Below are positions 7,813 to 15,490 of a DNA stretch of 52,763 nt, one piece after another. The stretch is from assembly GCA_964246985.1 (NCBI GenBank), contig CAXTSE010000020.1, positions 1 through 52,763 of the forward strand. The letters are read 5' to 3'. The first letter of the stretch is position 1. Each line of letters begins with the position of its first letter. This DNA comes from CAXTSE01 sp964246985 (GTDB lineage: Bacteria; Actinomycetota; Actinomycetes; Actinomycetales; Microbacteriaceae). The notes below the pieces were generated by a model. It was not told the DNA's origin and did no database searches. It worked only from the letters and a program-made list of their open reading frames with translations. Both the position numbers and the translations under genes were made by a program.

Positions 7813-10368
7813 CTACCCCTGCGCATCGCGCGCCTGCGCCGCGAGCGCGCGCTCGACGCCGGCGAGGTTCTCGATCACGAGACGACGCAGCGCCGGGATG
7901 TCGGGGTTGGCATCCAGCCACGCTCGCGTCGCATCCACGAGCTCCTGCGACACCAGGGCGCCGGGGTAGAAGAACGTGATCACGTAGCTCGCGATCTGGT
8001 AGCTGCGGCGATCCCAGACGAGTGCCAGGGCGTCCAGATACGCGCCGACGGTCGGCGCGAGCGACGACGGGTCGTTGACGTGCTGGAATCCGAGGCCCAT
8101 GTTGCGCAGCACGACGTTCGAGATCGTCTCGTCGTCGACGGCGGCCGACAGGGCGGCGAGCTTGGCCGCGCTGGTCGGGATGGTCGCCCGCGCGCGGGCT
8201 GCAGCCTGCTGGCCGTTGGAGGTGTCGTCGTCGGCGAGGGCCTCCGCGATCTCGGCCTCGCCGGCGCGTCCGATGAGCACGAGGCCCTCGAGCAGCTCCC
8301 ACGACAGATCGGTGTCGATCTCGAGGCTCGGCAGCGACGATGCACCCGACCGCAGGGACGCCAGAGCGTCGCCGTGAGCCGGTGTCGAGGCGACCGCGGC
8401 GAAGAACTTCACGAACTGGAACTGCGCGTCCGAGCCGGCCTCGGCATCCTGAGCCAGCTGCCAGAGCGCGTCGCCGACCCGCTCGACGGTGGCGGACCGG
8501 TCCGCGGGTGCGACGTACTGCCGCGCGACCTGGATCAGCTGCGTCAGCGACAGGCGGATGGTGGTCGACTCCGTCTCGGAGGCGATGTTGCCGAGCACCA
8601 GGTCGACGTACGAGCTCGGTGCGACCTCGGCATCCCGCGTCGCGTCCCATGCCGAGCCCCAGACGAGCGCGCGCGCCAGCGGGTCCTCGATGTCGCGGAG
8701 GTGAGCGACAGCGGTCGCATAGCTCGCCTCGTCGAGGCGGATCTTGGCGTAGGCGAGGTCGTCGTCGTTGAGCAGGACCAGGTCGGGCTTGGCGAGCCCG
8801 ACGAGCTCGGGCACGTCGGTGGACTCGCCGTCGACGTCCAGCTCGAGGCGGTGCACCCGCACCAGCTTCGAGCCCGCTCCCGACGCGAACGAGTAGAACC
8901 CGATCGCCATGCGGTGCGGCCGGATCGTCGGGTAGTCCGGATGCGCGGTCTGCGCCACCCGGAACGATGTGATGAGACCGGCGTCGTCGACCGAGATCTC
9001 GGGACGGAGCGTGTTCACTCCCGAGGTCTCGAGCCACTGCTGGGCCCAGCCGCTCAGGTCGCGGCCGCTGGTCGTCTCGAGCTCGGCGAGCAGATCCTTG
9101 AGCTCCGTGTTGCCGTAGGCGTGCTTCTGGAAGTACGCCCCGACGCCCGCGAAGAACTCCTCGATGCCGACCCAGGCGGCCAGCTGCTTGAGCACCGACC
9201 CGCCCTTGGCGTAGGTGATCCCGTCGAAGTTGACCTGCACATCCTCGAGGTCGTTGATGGTGGCGACGACCGGGTGGGTGGAGGGGAGCTGGTCCTGGCG
9301 GTACGCCCAGCTCTTCTCCATCGACTGGAACGTCGACCACGCCTCGGTCCACTCGGTGGCCTCGGCGGTCGCGATCGTGGATGCCCACTCGGCGAACGAC
9401 TCGTTGAGCCAGAGGTCGTTCCACCACTTCATGGTGACCAGGTCGCCGAACCACATGTGCGCGAGCTCGTGCAGGATCGTCACGACGCGACGCTCCTTGA
9501 TGGCGTCGGTCACCTTCGACCGGAACACGTAGGTCTCGGTGAACGTCACCGCGCCGGCGTTCTCCATCGCGCCCGCGTTGAACTCGGGGACGAACAGCTG
9601 GTCGTACTTGGGGAACGGGTACGCGTAGCCGAACTTCTCCTCGAAGTAGGCGAAGCCCTTGCGGGTGATGTCGAAGATGTAGTCGGCGTCGAGGTAGCCG
9701 AAGAGCGACTGGCGGGCGTAGATGGCGAGCGGGATCACGCGGCCGCTCGACGAGGTCAGCTCCGACCGCACCGACTGGTACGGGCCGGCGATGAGCGCGG
9801 TGATGTAGCTCGACATGCGCTGCGTCGGCTCGAAGGTCCAGGCGGCGACGTTGTCGGAGAGGAACGCGGGGGCCGGGGTGGGCGAGTTGGAGACGACGGC
9901 CCAGGCGGCCGGGGCCGTCACCGTGAACTGGAAGGTGGCCTTCAGGTCCGGCTGCTCGAAGACGGCGAACACGCGCCGGGAGTCGGGCACCTCGAACTGC
10001 GTGTAGAGGTACACCTCGCCGTCGACGGGGTCGACGAAGCGGTGCAGCCCCTCGCCCGTGTTCGTGTACGCGAAGTCGGCGACGACGGTCAGCACGTTGT
10101 GCTCGACGAGCCCCTCGAGCTGGATGCGCAGGTTGTCGCTGACGGCCATCGGGTCGAGCTTCGTGCCGTTCAGCGTGACCTCGTGCACCTGGGCGGTGAT
10201 CGCGTCCACGAAGGTGCGCGTGCCGCCGCGGGCGTCGAAGCGGATCGTCGTCGTCGAGCGGAACGTCTCGGGGCTCGAGGTCAGGTCGAGGGCGATCTCG
10301 TAGGAGTCGACGGCGATGATGCGCGCCCGCTCCTGGGCTTCGAGTCGGGTGAGGTTCTCTCCGGGCAC
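7813..10368 (-). CDS. pepN: Aminopeptidase N (M1 metallopeptidase)
   Basis: 851 residues, the usual actinobacterial PepN length. GAMEN exopeptidase motif at residues 266-270. Zinc motif HELAH at 300-304, with the third ligand Glu in LNESFAEW at about 323, inside the canonical HELAHMWFGDLVTMKWW stretch. The C-terminal half is the helical ERAP1-like domain. It releases N-terminal residues from peptides in the cytosol, downstream of the proteasome/Clp systems. The start is a GTG at 10368 with a strong AAGGAG Shine-Dalgarno. The gene order pepN, (one gene), rpiB, nei1 matches the mycobacterial Rv2467-Rv2464c neighbourhood, which supports orthology. Confidence 0.95.
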   Translation of the reverse strand: MPGENLTRLEAQERARIIAVDSYEIALDLTSSPETFRSTTTIRFDARGGTRTFVDAITAQVHEVTLNGTKLDPMAVSDNLRIQLEGLVEHNVLTVVADFAYTNTGEGLHRFVDPVDGEVYLYTQFEVPDSRRVFAVFEQPDLKATFQFTVTAPAAWAVVSNSPTPAPAFLSDNVAAWTFEPTQRMSSYITALIAGPYQSVRSELTSSSGRVIPLAIYARQSLFGYLDADYIFDITRKGFAYFEEKFGYAYPFPKYDQLFVPEFNAGAMENAGAVTFTETYVFRSKVTDAIKERRVVTILHELAHMWFGDLVTMKWWNDLWLNESFAEWASTIATAEATEWTEAWSTFQSMEKSWAYRQDQLPSTHPVVATINDLEDVQVNFDGITYAKGGSVLKQLAAWVGIEEFFAGVGAYFQKHAYGNTELKDLLAELETTSGRDLSGWAQQWLETSGVNTLRPEISVDDAGLITSFRVAQTAHPDYPTIRPHRMAIGFYSFASGAGSKLVRVHRLELDVDGESTDVPELVGLAKPDLVLLNDDDLAYAKIRLDEASYATAVAHLRDIEDPLARALVWGSAWDATRDAEVAPSSYVDLVLGNIASETESTTIRLSLTQLIQVARQYVAPADRSATVERVGDALWQLAQDAEAGSDAQFQFVKFFAAVASTPAHGDALASLRSGASSLPSLEIDTDLSWELLEGLVLIGRAGEAEIAEALADDDTSNGQQAAARARATIPTSAAKLAALSAAVDDETISNVVLRNMGLGFQHVNDPSSLAPTVGAYLDALALVWDRRSYQIASYVITFFYPGALVSQELVDATRAWLDANPDIPALRRLVIENLAGVERALAAQARDAQG

Positions 10369-10385
10369 GCGGGGACTCCTTGCGG

Positions 10386-11111
10386 CTAGCTGGTGATGTC
10401 GCTCAGAACGCGACCTTCCACCCTAACCATGCCCTCATCCGCCTTCGTGCCCGCACCGGTGCCTGCCGTCGCGCCCGCATTCACGCCCGCGAGGTACTCC
10501 TCGGCATCGCCGATCGCCGCCCGCAGCGTGTCGATGAGTAGCGAGTCGGGGTCGCGCATGCACGCCTCGGCGATGCCGACGGCCGCGGTGCGCACGGTGA
10601 TCTCGCATCCGCCGCGCAGCAGATCGGCGGTGCGGACGGGCCACTTCGCGAGCTGGGCGCGCGCCCAGGCAGCGGCGTCGGGCACCGATTCGAGGGCATG
10701 CACGGCCGCCGCGCGCAGATCGGACGACACCCGCACCCCGCGCTCGTCGATCGTGCGCTGGATCGCCTCCACAGCGGTGGCGAGGGTGCGCTGCCTGCTC
10801 ATGCTGGCGACGGGCAGGGCCGACGCTGCCGCTCGCAGCGCGATCACCAGCCGCAGGTCGTCGTCGCCACGCAGGCCGATGACTCGCGGCACGTCGCCGA
10901 CCAGCTCGTCGCGCCGGCCGTCGCGCACCGAGTCGTTGACGGCACGCGCCAGGCTCGCGAGCACGGGGTCGGTGCACGGCGGGTGATCGCTCCACCGCTC
11001 GCCCGCGAGGTAGGACGCGAACTCCATGAAGCAGGCACCTCGACGCGGTGTGCGGTGGGCCCCGGCAGACAGGCGGGGCAGGACCTCGGGAACGGTGCTT
11101 CGAGTGCGCAT
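10386..11111 (-). CDS. Conserved hypothetical protein, RGACFMEFASYLAGERWSDHP family
   Basis: 241 residues of unknown function. The ATG at 11111 is chosen; a further in-frame ATG lies at FMEFASYLAG. The N-terminal part has a distinctive conserved-looking signature RGACFMEFASYLAGERWSD followed by HPPCTDPVLASLARAVND (about residues 26-60), a pattern I recall from unannotated actinobacterial proteins. The rest is Ala/Leu-rich helix with many Arg and Asp, suggesting an all-helical soluble protein, and ends in a Gly/Ala/Thr linker. It sits between pepN and rpiB, where mycobacteria carry a DsbA-like gene, and ends 17 bases before the pepN start on the same strand, so it may be cotranscribed with pepN. 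It is divergent from rpiB. Confidence 0.75.
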   Translation of the reverse strand: MRTRSTVPEVLPRLSAGAHRTPRRGACFMEFASYLAGERWSDHPPCTDPVLASLARAVNDSVRDGRRDELVGDVPRVIGLRGDDDLRLVIALRAAASALPVASMSRQRTLATAVEAIQRTIDERGVRVSSDLRAAAVHALESVPDAAAWARAQLAKWPVRTADLLRGGCEITVRTAAVGIAEACMRDPDSLLIDTLRAAIGDAEEYLAGVNAGATAGTGAGTKADEGMVRVEGRVLSDITS

Positions 11112-11183
11112 GGCGGCCTCCGATTCGATGCTTCGATCATCCTCCCGGCATCCGACGCCGACAAGGGGTGGACGCCGTCGATC

Positions 11184-11189
11184 TAGACT
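11184..11189 (+). promoter_or_regulatory. -10 element (TAGACT) for leaderless rpiB
   Basis: TAGACT ends seven bases before the rpiB GTG and no Shine-Dalgarno is present, so transcription most likely begins at or next to the start codon. Confidence 0.5.
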
Positions 11190-11196
11190 GACGACC

Positions 11197-11682
11197 GTGC
11201 GCATCCATATCGCGACCGACCACGCGGGGCTCGAGTTCAGCACCGATCTGCAGCACCATCTGGCCGACCAGGGCTACGAGGTCGTCGACCACGGACCCGC
11301 CGACTACGACCCTCTCGACGACTACCCGAGCTTCTGCATCAACGCGGCACGTGCGGTCGTGATCGACCAGCAGAACGGCGTCGATGCCCTCGGTGTCGTC
11401 TTCGGCGGCTCGGGCAACGGCGAGCAGATCGCGGCCAACAAGGTCGAGGGATGCCGCGCCGCCCTGGTCTGGAGCCTCGCCACCGCGCAGCTGGCCCGCG
11501 AGCACAACGACGCGAACGTGATCGCGATCGGTGCGCGTCAGCACTCGCTCGCGGAGGCGGTCGGGTTCATCGACTCCTTCCTCACCACGCCGTTCAGCGG
11601 CGAGGAGCGGCACGCCCGCCGCATCGCCCAGCTCGCCGAGTACGAGGCGACGGGCGCGATCGCGGGCCACGAGATCGACTAG
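11197..11682 (+). CDS. rpiB: Ribose-5-phosphate isomerase B
   Basis: 161 residues. RpiB interconverts ribose-5-phosphate and ribulose-5-phosphate in the pentose phosphate pathway. Visible hallmarks are TDHAG (residues 7-11), the phosphate/active-site loop FGGSGNGEQIAANK starting at residue 69, and EHNDANVIAIG. The loop carries Glu76 rather than the Cys used by E. coli-type RpiB, matching the mycobacterial enzyme in which a Glu acts as the base. GTG at 11197 gives the conserved N terminus RIHIATDHAG, and the -10 immediately upstream suggests a leaderless message. The stop is eight bases before the nei1 start, and both genes follow the order known from mycobacteria. Confidence 0.93.
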   Translation: MRIHIATDHAGLEFSTDLQHHLADQGYEVVDHGPADYDPLDDYPSFCINAARAVVIDQQNGVDALGVVFGGSGNGEQIAANKVEGCRAALVWSLATAQLAREHNDANVIAIGARQHSLAEAVGFIDSFLTTPFSGEERHARRIAQLAEYEATGAIAGHEID

Positions 11683-11690
11683 GCGGCGAC

Positions 11691-12623
11691 GTGCCCGAGG
11701 GTCATTCCGTCCACCGGATCGCGCTGCAGTTCGAGCGCCATTTCACCGGCGAGCCCGTCGCGGTCTCGTCTCCGCAGGGGCGCTTCGCGGCCGGAGCCGC
11801 TCAGCTCGACGGCCACGCGATCGTGCAGTCGAAGGCCGTCGGCAAGCAGCTCTTCCTCGAGTTCGACCACGAGCTGTGGCTGCGCGTGCACCTCGGCATC
11901 TACGGTGCGTGGGACTTCGCGGGCGATGTGCGGATGGGCGGGCCGGGCGAGGCGTCGCTGTCGTCGATCGGTGCGCCCCGGCTCACTCGTCTGAGGATGG
12001 CCGAGCAGGAGCGCCTGACCGTTGCCGATGTCGAGGACGACGCCGAGGCCGGCGACTTCCCGCCCGAACCGATCGGGGCCGTCCGCGTGCGGCTGCTCAC
12101 CCCATCGGCGGTCGCCGACCTGCGCGGCCCGACCGCGTGCGAGGTGCAATCGATCGAGGAGGTCGATCGCACGATCGCGAAGCTGGGGCCGGACCCGCTC
12201 GTCGACGACCTGGCGGTCAGTGAAGAGCGCTTCACGGCCGTGGTGCGGAAGAAGCCGACCCCGATCGCCCTGCTGCTCATGGATCAGAGCGTCGTCAGCG
12301 GTATCGGCAACGTCTACCGCGCCGAGCTGCTGTTCCGCGCACGGCTGAGCCCGTTCACGCCCGGACGCGAGGTGCCCGAGCAGACGGTGCGCGAGCTCTG
12401 GCGCGACTGGGTGAGGCTCCTCACGATCGGCGTCGAGACCGGCCAGATGATGACCATGGACGGCCTGAGCGACGAGGACTACGCCCGCGCCGTCGCGTCG
12501 CGCGACGACCGGCACTGGGTCTACCACCGCACGGGCGAGCCGTGCCGGGTCTGCGGCACCTCGATCGCCATGCAGGAGCTCGGCGGTCGCAAGCTCTACT
12601 GGTGCCCCACCGACCAGGCCTGA
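11691..12623 (+). CDS. nei: Fpg/Nei-family DNA glycosylase (Nei1-like) with an altered zinc finger
   Basis: 310 residues. After initiator removal the N terminus is PEGHSVHR, so Pro1 and Glu2 are the catalytic pair of the Fpg/Nei family. VGKQLFLEF supplies the conserved Lys, LMDQSVVSGIGNVYRAELLF the helix-two-turn-helix with its Asn. The enzyme removes oxidised bases and nicks the strand by beta/delta elimination. The C-terminal zinc finger reads CRVC-16 residues-CPTD: the fourth metal ligand, normally Cys in CPxCQ, is Asp. The DNA reads TGC CCC ACC GAC CAG with no sign of a frameshift. It sits next to rpiB as in mycobacteria. Whether zinc is still held by Asp is not known. Confidence 0.9.
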   Translation: MPEGHSVHRIALQFERHFTGEPVAVSSPQGRFAAGAAQLDGHAIVQSKAVGKQLFLEFDHELWLRVHLGIYGAWDFAGDVRMGGPGEASLSSIGAPRLTRLRMAEQERLTVADVEDDAEAGDFPPEPIGAVRVRLLTPSAVADLRGPTACEVQSIEEVDRTIAKLGPDPLVDDLAVSEERFTAVVRKKPTPIALLLMDQSVVSGIGNVYRAELLFRARLSPFTPGREVPEQTVRELWRDWVRLLTIGVETGQMMTMDGLSDEDYARAVASRDDRHWVYHRTGEPCRVCGTSIAMQELGGRKLYWCPTDQA

Positions 12624-12645
12624 GGGCCGTACTCCGAGGACGACC

Positions 12646-13314
12646 GTGCGACACACGCCCACCTACCTGCTGACCGACGACGCCGAGGTCAAGCGCCTCG
12701 TGCGCGAGAACCCCTGGGCGACCTACGTGTCGTACACGGGCGCCGGCCTGGTCGCGTCGCACTACCCGACGCTGCTCGAGGAGTCCGACGAGGGGATCGT
12801 GCTGGTCAGCCACTTCGGCCGGCCCGACGAGCAGCTGCACGAGCTCGGGCAGCACGAGATCCTCGTGATCGTGCAGGGCGCGCACGGCTACATCTCGCCC
12901 GGCTGGTACGCCGAGGGCGACTACGTGCCGACGTGGAACCACGTGACCGCGCACCTGTACGGGGTGCCGGAGGTGCTGCCGGACGCCGAGAACTTCGAGG
13001 TGCTCGACCGCCTCACCGACCACTTCGAGCGGGTGATGCCCGAGCCGCGGTTTCTCGACATCGACGAGCAGAAGTCACGCCGCATCGCGCTCGGCACGGT
13101 CGGGCTGCGGCTGAGAGTGACGCGCTATGAGGCGCGGGTGAAGCTCAGCCAGAACAAGTCGCCAGAGGTGCGCGAGACGATCATCCGCGAGCTCCGCGGT
13201 GATGGACCGTACGCTCACCCGGCGCTCGCCGACGAGATGGAGCGCGTCGCGACACCGCCGGTCGAGCCCGGCGAGACCACCCCGCCCACCTCGTCCCCGA
13301 CGAGCACCCGGTGA
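12646..13314 (+). CDS. PaiB-like FMN-binding protein
   Basis: 222 residues. The order YLLTDDAEVKRLVRENPWATYV, LVASHYPTLLE, LVSHFGRPDEQ, YISPGWYAEGDYVPTWNHVTAHLYG and KLSQNKSPEVRETIIREL is characteristic of the PaiB/FMN-binding split-barrel family (annotated as negative regulators or protease synthase regulators). The function is unresolved, and FMN binding is inferred from the family. The GTG start is preceded by GAGG. The last about 15 residues, containing TPPVEPGETTPP, are encoded by a copy of a dispersed repeat (13255-13280) and are not expected in the family fold. The stop overlaps the GTG of the amidohydrolase gene as GTGA, indicating coupling. Confidence 0.85.
   Translation: MRHTPTYLLTDDAEVKRLVRENPWATYVSYTGAGLVASHYPTLLEESDEGIVLVSHFGRPDEQLHELGQHEILVIVQGAHGYISPGWYAEGDYVPTWNHVTAHLYGVPEVLPDAENFEVLDRLTDHFERVMPEPRFLDIDEQKSRRIALGTVGLRLRVTRYEARVKLSQNKSPEVRETIIRELRGDGPYAHPALADEMERVATPPVEPGETTPPTSSPTSTR
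13255..13280 (-). repeat. Dispersed GTCGAG...GTCGAGAC repeat, coding copy
   Basis: Twenty-four of 26 bases match the reverse complement of the non-coding copy at 21981-22006. It lies inside the last codons of the PaiB-like gene and is read as TPPVEPGETT. Confidence 0.6.
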
Positions 13315-14822
13315 CCGCCACCCTCCTCCGCGCGGCCCGGCTGGTCGGTGGGCCCGACCGGCCGCAGGATCTGCTGGTGGCCGACGGCGTGATCCGCTCG
13401 CTCTCGGTCGACGACAACGCCGACCTGGCCCGCACCCCCGATCTCGACGAGGTCCACCTCGACGGCCGCTTCGTCGGTCCCGGTCTCTGGGACGCCCACG
13501 TGCACGTCGGCCAGTGGGCGCTCGCGGCGACCCGGCTCGACGTCTCAGCCGCGCGCTCGGCGGCCGAGGTCGGCGACATCGTGCGCGCCCACGTTCTTGC
13601 AGATCAGCCGGCCTCCGGCACGATCGTCGTGGGGCAGGGGTTCCGCGACGGACTCTGGCCCGACGTGCCCGCCCCGAGGTTGCTCGACCTCTCCGACCTC
13701 GCCGAGGTGGGCGACATCCCCGTCGCCCTGGTGAGCGGCGACGTGCACACCGTGTGGTCCAACGCGGCGCTGCTGCGGCTGATGGGGCTTCCCGAGACCG
13801 ACTGGCTGCTGCGCGAGCAGCCCGCGTTCGACCTCAGCGTGCGACTGAGCGCACCGCCGGTCGAGACCCTGGATGCCTGGGTGCTCGAGACGGCCGCCGC
13901 GGCGGCGGCGCGCGGCGTGGTGGGCATCGTCGACTTCGAGTTCGCGGATGCGCCGGCAGCCTGGCGACGCCGGTTCGCCTCGGGCTTCCGGGGCCTCCGA
14001 GTGCGAACGAACGTCTACCCCGAGCACCTCGATGCGGCAGTCGCCGCCGGCATGCGCACCGACCGCGCCGTCGACGGAACCGACGGCCTCCTCACCGGCG
14101 GGCAGTTCAAGCTGTTCACCGACGGGGCGCTCAACACGCGCACCGCCTGGTGCTCCGATCCCTATCCGGGCATCGACGGTCCCGAGGCGCACGGTCTCGC
14201 GACGCACGACCCCGCCGTGCTGCTCGAGCTCGCCCGCCGCGGGCTCGACGCGGGCATCGTGCCGACGATCCACGCCATCGGCGATCGCGCCGTCACCGTC
14301 GCGCTCGACACGTTCGAGGCCCTGGCGATTCCGGCGGACGCGGGCGAGCGCGGGAGCGTCCAGCACGTGCAGCTGCTGCACGAGTCGGATGCGCCGCGCT
14401 TCGCGCAGCTGGGTGTGCGCGCGAGCGTGCAGCCCGAGCACGCGATGGACGACCGCGACGTCACCGACCACTACTGGGCGGGACGCACGGGGCGTGCGTA
14501 CGCGTTCCGCACGCTGCTCAGCGCGGGAGCGACGCTCGAGCTCGGCTCGGACGCACCCGTCGCACCGCTCGATCCGTGGGTCGCGATCTCGGCCGCCGTG
14601 TCCCGCACGCGGGACGGCCGCTCAGCGTGGCATCCGGAGCACGCGCTCACCCCGATGGAGGCGTTGCGCGCCTCGTGGGGTCGGGTCTCGGGGCTCGCGG
14701 TCGCCGGCCCCGCGGATCTGGTGATCACCGAGCGCGACCCGCTCAGCGCATCCGGGGACGACCTCCGCGCCATGCCCGTCTGGGCGACGATGCTCGCCGG
14801 GCGCTGGACGCATCGCGCCTGA
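13311..14822 (+). CDS. Amidohydrolase of the YtcJ/amidohydrolase 3 family
   Basis: 503 residues, a TIM-barrel metal-dependent hydrolase. The metal-binding HxH is in GLWDAHVHVGQWA (His63, His65). Further conserved points are GGQFKLFTDGALNTRTAW, the metal or active-site His in PTIHAIGDRAV, QHVQLLHESD, and the catalytic Asp in LELGSDAPVAPLDPW. The family includes exoenzyme hydrolases acting on N-substituted formamides and related amides; the substrate here is unknown. The protein is cytosolic. Its GTG start overlaps the stop of the PaiB-like gene by four bases. The gene converges on dps with only nine bases between the stops and no convincing terminator. Confidence 0.87.
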   Translation: MTATLLRAARLVGGPDRPQDLLVADGVIRSLSVDDNADLARTPDLDEVHLDGRFVGPGLWDAHVHVGQWALAATRLDVSAARSAAEVGDIVRAHVLADQPASGTIVVGQGFRDGLWPDVPAPRLLDLSDLAEVGDIPVALVSGDVHTVWSNAALLRLMGLPETDWLLREQPAFDLSVRLSAPPVETLDAWVLETAAAAAARGVVGIVDFEFADAPAAWRRRFASGFRGLRVRTNVYPEHLDAAVAAGMRTDRAVDGTDGLLTGGQFKLFTDGALNTRTAWCSDPYPGIDGPEAHGLATHDPAVLLELARRGLDAGIVPTIHAIGDRAVTVALDTFEALAIPADAGERGSVQHVQLLHESDAPRFAQLGVRASVQPEHAMDDRDVTDHYWAGRTGRAYAFRTLLSAGATLELGSDAPVAPLDPWVAISAAVSRTRDGRSAWHPEHALTPMEALRASWGRVSGLAVAGPADLVITERDPLSASGDDLRAMPVWATMLAGRWTHRA

Positions 14823-14831
14823 CGGGGTCGG

Positions 14832-15317
14832 TCAGCTCGCGATGTGGGCGAACAGGAACCAGCGGTCCTTCTCGAGGCCGCGCGCGATCTCGATCGCGAC
14901 GTCCTGGCTGGCGGCGTCGAGCTCACCCAGCTCGTCGATGGCGATCCGCACGTTCTTGAGAGCCGCGTCGATCGAGGCGATGATCTGCACGATCGTGGCG
15001 TCCCACTGCTGGAAGCCCTCGGTGAGCGGAGGCGTGGTGGTCTTGGCGGCGACCGACTGGATGCGGGCGTCGATCGGCAGGCCGAGGGCGACGACGCGCT
15101 CGGCGGCGGTGTCGGCGTAGTCCTGGGCGTGCGTCACCACCATGTCGAGGAGCTCGTGGACGGCCTGGAAGTTGGGTCCGCGCACGTGCCAGTGCGCCTG
15201 CTTGCCGTCGATCGCGAGGGCCTGCAGGTCGATGACGATGGGGCTCAGGAACTGGGCGACCCCCGAGGTTGCGTCGGGGTCGATGGATGTGGTGGCGACA
15301 GTCTTCACGTCGGTCAT
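14832..15317 (-). CDS. dps: Dps ferritin-like DNA-protection protein
   Basis: 161 residues, one four-helix ferritin domain. The inter-subunit ferroxidase site is complete with the Dps spacing: His42 (in HWHVRG), His54, Asp58, Asp69 and Glu73. Dps dodecamers oxidise and store Fe(II) with H2O2 and shield DNA in stationary phase. The ATG at 15317 has AAGGAG ten bases upstream; an in-frame extension would read through the promoter. A sigma-A-like promoter, TTGCGG (15376-15371) then 16 bases then TAGCGT (15354-15349), lies upstream on the minus strand. I see no clear iron- or peroxide-regulator box. It is divergent from the sensor kinase gene. Confidence 0.93.
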   Translation of the reverse strand: MTDVKTVATTSIDPDATSGVAQFLSPIVIDLQALAIDGKQAHWHVRGPNFQAVHELLDMVVTHAQDYADTAAERVVALGLPIDARIQSVAAKTTTPPLTEGFQQWDATIVQIIASIDAALKNVRIAIDELGELDAASQDVAIEIARGLEKDRWFLFAHIAS

Positions 15318-15348
15318 GGTTGCGCTCCTTCTGCGTACGTTGGGTGCA

Positions 15349-15376
15349 ACGCTACTCAGCGGCTCGCATTCCGCAA
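15349..15376 (-). promoter_or_regulatory. dps: dps promoter (-35 TTGCGG, 16 bp, -10 TAGCGT)
   Basis: On the minus strand the hexamers TTGCGG and TAGCGT are separated by 16 bases. The -10 ends about 31 bases before the dps ATG, leaving room for a short leader with its AAGGAG. Confidence 0.5.
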
Positions 15377-15490
15377 GCAAGCTGAGGCTCCCCTGATCAC
15401 GTGCCGCGGGGGCGAGCGGGGGGCTAGCCCCACCCGCATGCGGATGCGCGCATCATGTCGTCCGAGACCGCCGGTCACGAGGCTGGACCC

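Noticed and set aside
6886..10389. Very long open frame on the plus strand (about 1160 codons)
   Set aside because: It is antisense to MscS and PepN; the product is Arg/Gly/Asp low complexity typical of high-GC shadow frames, while the minus-strand genes have clear domains.
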